Part shown: positions 1-6,689 of the stretch, piece by piece
How positions within the stretch are numbered: the first letter of the stretch is position 1
Layout: every line of letters begins with the position of its first letter
Origin: Alphaproteobacteria bacterium UBA2964
Lineage (GTDB): Bacteria; Pseudomonadota; Alphaproteobacteria; MPNO01; UBA2964
DNA: 8,373 bases
Reading direction: 5' to 3'
Assembly: GCA_002348425.1 (NCBI GenBank)
Contig: DEBE01000006.1
Location: forward strand, 1-8,373
Translations under genes and position numbers: made by a program
The notes under the pieces: generated by a model
The model's input: the letters and a program-made list of their open reading frames with translations, nothing else
Databases searched by the model: none
Told to the model about the DNA's origin: nothing

Positions 1-1485
1 ACTGATGTTGTAGCAGAAAGAGGAGAATTTCATCGATTTTCAACTTGCGTATTAAATGCCTACCTAACACCTGTAGTTATTAAATATTTGGATACATTGG
101 CAGATGAACTCCGAGGGAGAGGTGTCCAAGCGCCGGTTAATATCATGGGCTCAAACGGGGGCGCGATGACATTGGAGCAAGCCGCGAAATTTGCTGCCGG
201 TACGTTTCTTTCTGGCCCCGTAGGAGGTGTAGGAGGAGCGGTGCGGACTTGTGAAATGGCAGATGTACAAGATTGCATCACCTTTGATATGGGTGGGACA
301 TCAACCGATGTTGCTCTAATTTATCAACGGCAACCAAGAATTAGCCACGATAACCAAATAGATGCATATCCTTTGCAGGTTCCCCAATTAGATATTCATA
401 CAATCGGTGCTGGCGGGGGGTCAATCGCTTGGGTACAGGAGGATGGTACTCTAGAGGTGGGTCCACAGAGTGCCGGAGCGCTACCGGGTCCGGCTTGTTA
501 TGGAAGGGGTGGAACACAGCCAACTATATCAGATGCAAATTTGCTGCTTGGTCGTTTGCCTACGGAGCGGACACTTTCCGGTGGCCTAAGGTTAGATAAG
601 GCGGCGTCGGAGCTAGCATTCAAAAACCTTGCGGAAGAACTGGGCGGAGGGGAAATTGGTGCCCTTGCTGATGGTGTCCTAAAAATTGCTGTTGCAAAGA
701 TGGCTGGGGCGGTGCGGGAGGTGTCTGTGCATCGTGGTTTTGACCCTAGGGATTTTGCCCTTTTGGGTTTCGGTGGGGCGGGCCCCATGCATGTTTTTTT
801 AGTAGCTGAGGAGCTTGCGGTGCCTCAGGTCATTATCCCTAGATTTCCTGGGCACCTGTCTGCCCTCGGGCAGCTTCTTGCTGATCAGCGCCTAGATACC
901 GTTCAGGCGTGGGGCGGTAAATTGAGCGAACTCGATCCGAGAAAACTACAAACACCTCTAGTTGAAATGAAAGCGTCCGCGCGACAAACACTAAATGACG
1001 CAGGGTTTATGAATGACCACCAGGAACACATTTTTACCGCTGACATGCGTTATGTCGGGCAATCATATACCCTGTCAGTGCCATTGGATGAAGGCACCGA
1101 TAATTGGCAGTTAGTCAGGGAATTATTTGCTGCTCGTCATACTGAAACCTTCGGTCATGCAGATGCGAGTAGTGACGCTGAAATCGTAAACTTGAGGTTA
1201 GTTTCTTTGGGTGTTGTGGATAAACCGTCTCTAGCATTTAATTCGGGTGCGGGCGATGATGTGATTGTCGAGGAACGTGAAGTTTGGTTTGACGAAACTT
1301 GGAGTGCTTGTCCCGTTCTCGATCGCCAAAAAATGAAAGCCGGCTTTAGCTTTGTTGGGCCGGCGATAGTCGAAGAAGCCGGCGGGACTTCAATAGTTCC
1401 ACCGAATTGGAAAGTGACAGTGTTAGACGCTGGATCCCTTGATTGTCGCAACCCAAAAATTGAATCCTGGCAAGACGAAATTTAA
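1..1485 (+). CDS. hyuA: Hydantoinase A / 5-oxoprolinase family protein (HyuA-like), 5' truncated by window edge
   Basis: The reading frame is open from base 1 to the TAA at 1483-1485, so the visible 494 residues are the C-terminal part of a family usually near 680-700 residues; about 200 N-terminal residues lie outside the window. A TTG at 88 is an internal Leu, not a start: the sequence before it already matches the family (STxxLNAYLxP at residues 14-24). Other hallmarks are SGPVGGVGGA (71-80), the ATPase phosphate-loop motif FDMGGTSTD (95-103), IGAGGGSI (135-142), GPACYGRGG (163-171), HRGFDPRDFALLGFGGAGPMH (244-264, counting from the window edge), and a C-terminal EEAGGTSIVPP segment. Known members use ATP to open cyclic amides (N-methylhydantoin, 5-oxoproline) or carboxylate ketones, usually with a HyuB partner. 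No HyuB follows; it could lie upstream. Family assignment is certain, substrate unknown. The 134-bp gap to the next gene leaves co-transcription undecided. Confidence 0.95.
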   Translation, partial: TDVVAERGEFHRFSTCVLNAYLTPVVIKYLDTLADELRGRGVQAPVNIMGSNGGAMTLEQAAKFAAGTFLSGPVGGVGGAVRTCEMADVQDCITFDMGGTSTDVALIYQRQPRISHDNQIDAYPLQVPQLDIHTIGAGGGSIAWVQEDGTLEVGPQSAGALPGPACYGRGGTQPTISDANLLLGRLPTERTLSGGLRLDKAASELAFKNLAEELGGGEIGALADGVLKIAVAKMAGAVREVSVHRGFDPRDFALLGFGGAGPMHVFLVAEELAVPQVIIPRFPGHLSALGQLLADQRLDTVQAWGGKLSELDPRKLQTPLVEMKASARQTLNDAGFMNDHQEHIFTADMRYVGQSYTLSVPLDEGTDNWQLVRELFAARHTETFGHADASSDAEIVNLRLVSLGVVDKPSLAFNSGAGDDVIVEEREVWFDETWSACPVLDRQKMKAGFSFVGPAIVEEAGGTSIVPPNWKVTVLDAGSLDCRNPKIESWQDEI

Positions 1486-1619
1486 TATCAAGTCTAATTC
1501 ACCCTTTCGTTAGAAATTCGATTAATGAGTATCATCATTAGCCTCTAATTTTGCGTTTCTGTAAGGCCAGGGTTAATCTTCTGTTAACTATGAAAAAAAC
1601 TTATTAAAAGAGGGAGAGT

Positions 1620-2525
1620 ATGGCCTATCAGGATCTAAAATATGAACTAAAGGACGGAATTGTTACTATCACAATGAACCGTCCGGAAGTAATGAATGCA
1701 TTATCAGAAAATCTCGAAAAAGAAATTCACCTAGCATTTGATGAGGCTGATGCCGAGCGGAAAGCTAGGGTTATTATCTTGACTGGAGAGGGGACGGCCT
1801 TCTGTGCGGGGTACGATCAGAGCCCCAAGAAAGGTGGAAAAAAAAAGGGGGACCCCACGGGGCGTTCTATCGCAGATTTTATTGAAGGGTGGCAACGAAA
1901 TGATAGTAAAATTTCCGATAACTGGGTACATATGTGGAAACTAGGCAAACCAATTATTGCGGCGGTTAATGGTTGGGCAATGGGTGGTGGTTTCTGGTAT
2001 CAGCTTGCAGCCGACATGACAATCGCCTCTGAAAAAGCAGTCTTTGCGCAGCCTGAGGTGCGGCATATTTCCAATACGTCTTATTTGATGACGGCATTAT
2101 GTGGATGGAAAGCGGCAAACAGGTGGGGGCTTACCGGTGATCATTTTGACGCACAAGAAGCCTATCGAATTGGAATGGTGAATGAAGTAGTGGAGCATAA
2201 AGATTTGATGTCGAAAAGTAGAGAGCTTGCCGCACGAATAGCATTGGTACCAGAGCCTGCAGTTCGCCTAAATAAGGCAATTGCAATGCAGGGGCTGCAA
2301 GCATCGGGTGTAAATGCTTCACTATTATTAGAGGGGGCTTTGGGCAGTATGGCCCATTCTTCTCACAATGAGCATCGAGAAGAACTATATAAGACCATGC
2401 AAGAAGAGGGCGTTCGAGCTTATTTGCAAAAAAGGGACGGCCCGTTTCAACCAGAACCTATGGGCCCCAAATCAGCAGCCGGTATTGCCTCAAGAAAAGA
2501 TAATAATTCGACAAAGAAATTATAA
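1620..2525 (+). CDS. Enoyl-CoA hydratase/isomerase (crotonase) family protein with Trp at one catalytic Glu position
   Basis: A 301-residue crotonase-fold protein, probably cytosolic and acting on a CoA thioester. The two oxyanion-hole segments are clear: AFCAGYD (60-66) and VNGWAMGGG (116-124). Aligning GGGFWYQLAADMTIASEKA and the following FAQPE without gaps to the rat hydratase segment puts Trp126 where the first catalytic glutamate (E144) sits and keeps Glu146 at the second (E164). Simple hydratase activity is therefore doubtful; single-glutamate members such as isomerases, hydrolases or decarboxylases are better models. A lysine-rich loop (residues 70-77) follows the first oxyanion segment and is encoded by an A9G5 tract. 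The tail after about residue 270 is polar and probably disordered. The ATG at 1620 follows the purine-rich stretch GAGGGAGAG (1610-1618). This is the first gene of a five-gene plus-strand run. Fold certain; reaction unknown. Confidence 0.93.
   Translation: MAYQDLKYELKDGIVTITMNRPEVMNALSENLEKEIHLAFDEADAERKARVIILTGEGTAFCAGYDQSPKKGGKKKGDPTGRSIADFIEGWQRNDSKISDNWVHMWKLGKPIIAAVNGWAMGGGFWYQLAADMTIASEKAVFAQPEVRHISNTSYLMTALCGWKAANRWGLTGDHFDAQEAYRIGMVNEVVEHKDLMSKSRELAARIALVPEPAVRLNKAIAMQGLQASGVNASLLLEGALGSMAHSSHNEHREELYKTMQEEGVRAYLQKRDGPFQPEPMGPKSAAGIASRKDNNSTKKL
1838..1851 (+). repeat. A9G5 homopolymer tract inside the crotonase-fold gene
   Basis: Nine A residues (1838-1846) are followed directly by five G (1847-1851). 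In frame they encode the end of Gly-Gly and a Lys-Lys-Lys-Gly stretch. Loss of one A would shift to a frame that stops near 1943; gain of one A gives a stop near 1883. Either way only the N-terminal third of the protein would be made. Such tracts can cause transcriptional slippage, replication slippage or sequencing error; the sequence alone cannot tell which, if any. Confidence 0.8.
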
Positions 2526-2601
2526 TACTAATTATTCTAATTAAGAAGGTTGTGCTTTGTTCGACTATGTCGTAGAGGCCACTAAACATTAATATTGTTT
2601 T

Positions 2602-2608
2602 GGAGGAA
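2602..2608 (+). promoter_or_regulatory. Shine-Dalgarno that decides the SDR start
   Basis: GGAGGAA lies 3 nt upstream of the ATG at 2612, with its GGAGG core (2602-2606) 5 nt away. The in-frame TTG at 2600-2602 overlaps this site and would translate it as a Met-Glu-Glu-Glu tail, so the ATG is the better start. Confidence 0.8.
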
Positions 2609-2611
2609 GAG

Positions 2612-3397
2612 ATGGGTAAATCCTTTGATGTGGAGAATGCTTATAGTGTCAAAGATAAAGTTGTTATCGTGACCGGCGGTGGAACTGGTATCGGAAAAGT
2701 ATATAGTCAAAGATTGGCTGAGAGTGGAGCTAAGGTAGTGTTGGCGGATATTGCGGCAGATGATTCCAATGATGTAGCGGCAGAAATTAGACAGTCTGGT
2801 GGGCAGGCTATATCAGTGCCAACTGATGTTACAAATGAAGAGGCAGTAAAGGCGATGGCTGATGCGGCAGCTAACGAGTATGGAGGAATTGATGGGCTGA
2901 TCAACAACGCTTCTTTAATGAGCGTTTTGCCGCGAGGAGATTGGTTTGAGATTTCAGCTGAACGCTGGGATTCGGTGATGTCAGTAAATTTAAAAGGTAT
3001 ATTTTTATGTTGCCGCTCTGTTTACGCCCATATGCAAAAGCGTGGTGGCGGTAGCATTGTGAATATTTCATCTAGCCGAATTTGGGAGGGTAACCCAAAT
3101 CGTCTTGATTATACGACCTCTAAAGCTGGTGTCGTTGGATTAACCCGAGCATTAGCCCGTGAGCTTGGTGATGATAATATAAGCGTAAATGCAATAACCC
3201 CGGGCTTTACTTTGAGTGAGACCCAACTCGCATCTTCATCGTCAAATTACCTTGGTGGTAAGGATGAAGGAAAATGTTTCAAACGGCCACAAACCCCGGA
3301 TGATCTTGTTGGTGCGGTTATATTTTTATTAAGTGACGCAGCGGGTTTCATGACGGGGCAGACGGTCAACGTAGATGGCGGACGGTATATGCATTAA
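2612..3397 (+). CDS. Short-chain dehydrogenase/reductase (classical SDR), probably NAD-dependent
   Basis: A 261-residue protein, typical for classical SDRs, which interconvert a hydroxyl and a ketone using NAD(P). Counting from the ATG at 2612, the Rossmann motif TGGGTGIG is at 21-28. Asp46 at the end of the second strand (VVLAD) favours NAD over NADP. The structural NNAS motif is at 98-101, and the catalytic tetrad reads as Asn126, Ser154, Tyr167 and Lys171 (Tyr-Thr-Thr-Ser-Lys). A PG motif follows in NAITPGF, and the C-terminal FMTGQTVNVDGG is the usual end of the family. All catalytic residues are present, so the enzyme should be active. It sits 86 bp after the crotonase-fold gene and 87 bp before the aminotransferase; it may oxidise a hydroxy product to a ketone for its neighbours (inference). 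The substrate cannot be read from the sequence. Confidence 0.95.
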   Translation: MGKSFDVENAYSVKDKVVIVTGGGTGIGKVYSQRLAESGAKVVLADIAADDSNDVAAEIRQSGGQAISVPTDVTNEEAVKAMADAAANEYGGIDGLINNASLMSVLPRGDWFEISAERWDSVMSVNLKGIFLCCRSVYAHMQKRGGGSIVNISSSRIWEGNPNRLDYTTSKAGVVGLTRALARELGDDNISVNAITPGFTLSETQLASSSSNYLGGKDEGKCFKRPQTPDDLVGAVIFLLSDAAGFMTGQTVNVDGGRYMH

Positions 3398-3423
3398 TAT
3401 TGCTGATTTAAAGGTTAAGTTGA

Positions 3424-3452
3424 ACGTAAATCGGAGTTTAAATTATTTACGT
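3424..3452 (+). repeat. Inverted repeat ACGTAAAT / ATTTACGT between SDR and aminotransferase genes
   Basis: Perfect 8-bp arms (3424-3431 and 3445-3452) flank a 13-nt spacer. The right arm overlaps a perfect 10-bp palindrome TACGTACGTA (3448-3457). There is no T-run after the structure, so it is not a standard intrinsic terminator. A regulator-binding site or mRNA hairpin just before the aminotransferase ribosome-binding site is possible, but chance in AT-rich DNA is not excluded. Confidence 0.5.
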
Positions 3453-3484
3453 ACGTAGATTAAATATGCTGAAAGGAAGTAAGG

Positions 3485-4807
3485 ATGTGCCCAGCTGAAG
3501 TAAACACTGAAGCCATTGCAGAATCTATGACACAAAGTGAGTATTATAATATAGCTGACTCGGTACTACCCGGTGGCGGGCTTGGTGGGTACTCACTTCC
3601 CGAGGATGTACGCTTCGTCATTCAAAAAGGGGAAGCGGGTCGTCTTCAAGACGTTAGTGGGAATTGGCATATTGATTATGTCGGTGGCGCAGGTGCTTTA
3701 ATAATTGGTCATGCATTTCCGAGTGTAGTTGAAGCTGTAAAAGAGTCAGCACCGAGAGGTCTTCATTTTTTCGGTACTCTCAATCATTACGCAATTTCAT
3801 TGGCGGAAGAGTTGGTGAACGCAATTCCGTGTGCTGAAAAAATAGCCTACGCGACAACAGGTTCTGAGGCCACATTTTACGCTATGCGTATTGCTCGCGC
3901 GTTTACGGGCCGAGATAAAATTTTAAAATGCGAGGGCGGTTATCATGGAAATCACGATTATTCAGCATTTTCTGTTTCTCCTCGTACAGTTTCAAATTTT
4001 CCGGTTGGCCAACCTGATACAGCGGGTATGCCGACCAACTTGTCGACGAATGTTTTAATCAGCCCCTACAACGATTTAGACGCTGTTAATGAAATTGTGA
4101 AAGGAAATAAGGATGAATTAGCGGCGATCATAGTTGAACCAGCTCAGCGGATCATATTTCCTCGTGACGGTTACCTCGAGGGTCTCCGCCAAATATGTAC
4201 GGACAACGATATCCTTTTAATTTTTGATGAAGTGGTAACCGGATTTCGTTTGTCCTACGGCGGTGCGCAAACTTATTTTGGTGTTAAACCCGATCTGGCA
4301 AGTTATGGCAAAATTGTTGGCGGTGGTGGTCCGGTTGCTTGTGTCGCTGGACCTGCGGAAATCATGGAACAATGTAATCCGGTCAACAGGGGTAAAGATA
4401 ATTACGCTTATATAAATGGCACGCTCCACGGAAACCCTGTGGGCTGTGCAGCAGGGCTTGCGACATTGGAGGAACTCCGTTCTGCTAATTTCTACGAAAC
4501 GCTCCATTCCCGTTCGGCTGATATACAGCGACGATGTCAAGAAGTTCTAGATGCCCATAATTTGCCCGCAATTGCTATCGGAAAAGGCTCACTTTGGCAA
4601 ATCGTTTTCATGGAAAAGGAGCCTGAAAGTTTTGCAGATTTTATACGGGCCGATATGGCTTCTACACGTGAATTAGACCTTTGTCAGATGCGACATGGTT
4701 TGTATGTTCTCCCGTCAGTTCGTCGTTTTGTTTCTTCTGTCCATACAGATAAAGATTTTGATGACACCCTTACCGCGCTTGATGCGGCCTGCCGAGATAT
4801 AAAGTGA
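3485..4807 (+). CDS. Class III PLP-dependent aminotransferase, glutamate-1-semialdehyde aminomutase-like
   Basis: A 440-residue fold-type I PLP enzyme of class III. Visible landmarks are TTGSEAT (124-130), which binds the PLP phosphate, EGGYHG (150-155), the FDEVVTGFR segment whose Asp248 should contact the PLP ring nitrogen, Lys276 in YGKIVGGG as the Schiff-base lysine, and NGTLHGNPVGCAAG (311-324). Overall it resembles glutamate-1-semialdehyde 2,1-aminomutase (HemL), including TGRDKILKCEGGYHG. However, the stretch after YHG reads NHDYSAF rather than the HADSFL usual in HemL, and the neighbours are catabolic rather than haem genes. I infer a paralogue that transfers or shifts an amino group on another substrate, such as a beta-amino acid or amino aldehyde. 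The ATG at 3485 has AGGAAG 5 nt upstream. The next gene starts 7 bp after the stop, which implies co-transcription. Confidence 0.92.
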   Translation: MCPAEVNTEAIAESMTQSEYYNIADSVLPGGGLGGYSLPEDVRFVIQKGEAGRLQDVSGNWHIDYVGGAGALIIGHAFPSVVEAVKESAPRGLHFFGTLNHYAISLAEELVNAIPCAEKIAYATTGSEATFYAMRIARAFTGRDKILKCEGGYHGNHDYSAFSVSPRTVSNFPVGQPDTAGMPTNLSTNVLISPYNDLDAVNEIVKGNKDELAAIIVEPAQRIIFPRDGYLEGLRQICTDNDILLIFDEVVTGFRLSYGGAQTYFGVKPDLASYGKIVGGGGPVACVAGPAEIMEQCNPVNRGKDNYAYINGTLHGNPVGCAAGLATLEELRSANFYETLHSRSADIQRRCQEVLDAHNLPAIAIGKGSLWQIVFMEKEPESFADFIRADMASTRELDLCQMRHGLYVLPSVRRFVSSVHTDKDFDDTLTALDAACRDIK

Positions 4808-4814
4808 GAATTTT

Positions 4815-5507
4815 ATGAGTTCACCTAGTTTAGTAGAGATAAAAGGTCGGGCGGTCCTTTTTTCAGAAATGACACCGCCTCCTGGTGAAGAATTAAAATT
4901 TAATGAATGGTATGACGGGCATCATTCGCCCAGTCATGTACAGGGGGTTCCTGGTTTTCTCAGCGCAATGCGGTATCAGTCTCCTGAGGGTCCAAATTAT
5001 TTGGCGATTTATGAACTTGAAGGACCAGAGGCTCTCGATCATGAAGAGTACAAACGGCGGAAGTTAACCCCGGATAATCCTACGTATAAAATGTTAAAAT
5101 CCGTTTCTGGGTTTACTCGATATATTGCGACGGAAGAATATTCACTTATTCATTCTAAAAATGTTGAAAATCCACTAGACGCAGATCTTGTATTTTGCGT
5201 TCTTTTTACCGTACCGGCCGACAAACATCTGAGCTTTGAACGTTGGTTTGATACCGAACACGCGCCGATGTTACTAGAGAGTAGGGACTGGTATTGCTCG
5301 AGAAGGTTTAAGATCATTGCACATGATCCCGAACCGCATACACACTTGATAATACATTATTTAAAAGGAAGAGATGCACTAGAAACCCCTGAAAGGGAGG
5401 CGGCATCTCAAACGGAATGGCGTAGAAAATTATCCAACGAGAGCTGGTTCAAACCAATCACAAGGACTTACATAAAGAGGAATAAGAGGTTTTTGAAAAC
5501 TGGGTAA
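4815..5507 (+). CDS. Two-repeat EthD-like dimeric alpha/beta-barrel (ferredoxin-fold) protein
   Basis: A 230-residue soluble protein, without signal peptide or membrane segment, made of two related halves. FNEWYDGHHSP (29-39) in the first matches FERWFDTEHAP (141-151) in the second, and YLAIYELEGPEAL (62-74) matches HLIIHYLKGRDAL (177-189), each pair offset by 112-115 residues. The W-[YF]-D-x-x-H-x-P pattern and beta-alpha-beta-beta arrangement suggest the EthD/dimeric alpha-beta barrel superfamily. Single-domain members work as dimers, so a duplicated chain could form the barrel by itself. His36-His37 and His149 are candidate functional residues. Family members serve as small decarboxylases, monooxygenases, isomerases or accessory proteins, so function is open. 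Only 7 bp separate it from the aminotransferase stop; the GTGAG overlapping that stop (4804-4808) is the only Shine-Dalgarno candidate and is weak, so translation may be coupled. It is followed 21 bp later by the CMD gene. Confidence 0.8.
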   Translation: MSSPSLVEIKGRAVLFSEMTPPPGEELKFNEWYDGHHSPSHVQGVPGFLSAMRYQSPEGPNYLAIYELEGPEALDHEEYKRRKLTPDNPTYKMLKSVSGFTRYIATEEYSLIHSKNVENPLDADLVFCVLFTVPADKHLSFERWFDTEHAPMLLESRDWYCSRRFKIIAHDPEPHTHLIIHYLKGRDALETPEREAASQTEWRRKLSNESWFKPITRTYIKRNKRFLKTG

Positions 5508-5528
5508 GGGTAAATAGAGGAAAAGTAA

Positions 5529-5936
5529 ATGGCAATTTCAAATGAGAAAACTTACGATAAGGGGTTGAATATTCGGAGGGAGGTTCTTGGTGCAGAATAT
5601 GTGGACCCGAATATTGAAAAAGCGGCGCAGGATGATTTTCATGGTGCGATCCAGGACGTTGTTACAGAATATTGTTGGGGTATGGGATGGGGTCGGGAAG
5701 GTGTACTCGACCGAAAAACACGTTCCATGCTAGTTCTTGCAATGCTGACAGCGTTGGGGAAACCAAATGAATTAAAAGCCCATACGAGGGGCGCGCTAAG
5801 AAATGGTTGTACTGTAGAAGAAATCAGGGAATTATTGATACATGCAACGGTGTACTGTGGAATACCAGCGGGCGTGGATGCATTTAGAAATGCTAAAGAA
5901 GCCATTGATGCATGGGAAGTGGAACAAGAAAAATAG
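5529..5936 (+). CDS. Carboxymuconolactone decarboxylase family protein (PcaC-like)
   Basis: A 135-residue all-helical protein spanning one CMD domain. The pattern EYCWGMGW (47-54), LDRKTRSMLVLAMLTAL (60-76), HTRGALRNG (85-93), TVEEI (95-99) and ATVYCGIPAG (106-115) is characteristic of 4-carboxymuconolactone decarboxylase and close relatives. In AhpD-type peroxidase members a CxxC pair precedes the conserved His; here those positions are Lys78 and Glu81, so peroxidase or disulfide chemistry is not expected. His85 is kept. PcaC acts in protocatechuate breakdown, but no other beta-ketoadipate genes are visible, so a decarboxylase or related role in another pathway is likelier than true PcaC (inference). 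AGAGG (5516-5520) lies 8 nt before the ATG. It is the last gene of the plus-strand run, and its stop lies 5 bp from the stop of the opposing gene. Confidence 0.9.
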   Translation: MAISNEKTYDKGLNIRREVLGAEYVDPNIEKAAQDDFHGAIQDVVTEYCWGMGWGREGVLDRKTRSMLVLAMLTALGKPNELKAHTRGALRNGCTVEEIRELLIHATVYCGIPAGVDAFRNAKEAIDAWEVEQEK

Positions 5937-5941
5937 ATCAA

Positions 5942-6667
5942 TTAGTCGAATAGCCGGCCATATCCCTTTACCTCGCCTGTTATCCTGAGAAGGTGAAGCG
6001 CGTGCCAGAATGACGCGGTATTACTGCTAATTACTGGCTTGCCGAGATCGTCTTCTAATATTTGTATGACACTCGATGAGCCGAAGTCTGTGCAACAAAT
6101 GAGAACAGCCTCTGCATATTTGTCGTCTACAGATTTTACATGCTCATAAATCTCGTTGGGTGGTACGCGAGACATTTTCTGAATCTTTTCCAGTGTTCCG
6201 CCTAAACCCAGTCCTTTCACAGATAACACCTCAAATCCATTACTTTCTAAAAATTTACGTTCTTTTTCATTGGTAACGTCGGTATAGGGGGTCGCCATAG
6301 AAATTCGTTTAACATCAAGCGAGCGCAGAGCTTCAAGAATTGAACCTGCAGTTGAAATTGATGGTTTTCCTGACCTTTTTTCCATTGTTGTGATCAGTCG
6401 GTCCGCCGGGCATGCCATCGATCCAGAGGTGCAGCCATATACGATAAGATCAGCGCCGGCAGTCGCTAAATTTTCGGAGGCATCTCCTGCATGCTCCAGC
6501 ATTTCTTCAAAATTATCCTCTTCTGGATTTCCATGAAGAGGAACTCTGGTAAAGTGAACAGTAACACCACCCGGTCTCATGTTATTGAATTCGGTTTCAT
6601 TGTTTGTATTGCTCACAGGAATTATAGTTCCTATGCGGGCGCGCCAACTTGCCGGACGCTTTTCCAT
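5942..6667 (-). CDS. Asp/Glu racemase superfamily enzyme, maleate isomerase / arylmalonate decarboxylase type
   Basis: A 241-residue cytosolic protein of the cofactor-free two-domain family that includes maleate cis-trans isomerase, arylmalonate decarboxylase (AMDase) and Asp/Glu/hydantoin racemases. The first catalytic segment YGCTSGS (77-83) carries Cys79; the second, LICCTDFGSS (189-198), carries Cys191-Cys192, of which Cys192 aligns with the single catalytic Cys of AMDase. AMDase has Gly at the first Cys position, so having both cysteines points to an isomerase or racemase mechanism. Tyr128 in ATPYTD matches the AMDase active-site Tyr, and the C-terminal SFWHAL...GYGRLF is typical of the family. 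The ATG at 6667 has AAAGGAAA (6674-6681) upstream. It lies 22 bp downstream of the PpiC gene on the same strand, so the two are probably co-transcribed, and converges on the CMD gene. Substrate not determined. Confidence 0.88.
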   Translation of the reverse strand: MEKRPASWRARIGTIIPVSNTNNETEFNNMRPGGVTVHFTRVPLHGNPEEDNFEEMLEHAGDASENLATAGADLIVYGCTSGSMACPADRLITTMEKRSGKPSISTAGSILEALRSLDVKRISMATPYTDVTNEKERKFLESNGFEVLSVKGLGLGGTLEKIQKMSRVPPNEIYEHVKSVDDKYAEAVLICCTDFGSSSVIQILEDDLGKPVISSNTASFWHALHLLRITGEVKGYGRLFD

Positions 6668-6689
6668 ATTTGGTTTCCTTTAATTTGAA

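Noticed and set aside
88..90. TTG as the start of the HyuA gene
   Set aside because: The frame is open to base 1 and the upstream residues match conserved HyuA sequence.
1523..1540. Inverted repeat TAATGA / TCATTA after hyuA, a possible terminator
   Set aside because: Stem is only 6 bp and nearly all A/T, and no T-run follows, so it is not a credible intrinsic terminator.
1551..1579. Promoter-like pair TTGCGT and TAATCT, 17 nt apart, ahead of the crotonase-fold gene
   Set aside because: Each hexamer matches consensus at only 3 of 6 positions; chance is likely.
2562..2572. CGAC-TAT-GTCG hairpin in the gap before the SDR gene
   Set aside because: A 4-bp stem is too short to mean anything without other support.
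2600..2602. TTG as the start of the SDR gene
   Set aside because: It overlaps the Shine-Dalgarno; ATG at 2612 has ideal spacing and gives a normal SDR N-terminus.
4217..4540. Minus-strand open frame of 107 residues
   Set aside because: It is opposite the catalytic core of the aminotransferase gene and shows no family likeness.
5529..5936. AhpD-type alkylhydroperoxidase
   Set aside because: The CxxC pair is missing (Lys78 and Glu81 in its place); the PcaC-like pattern fits better.
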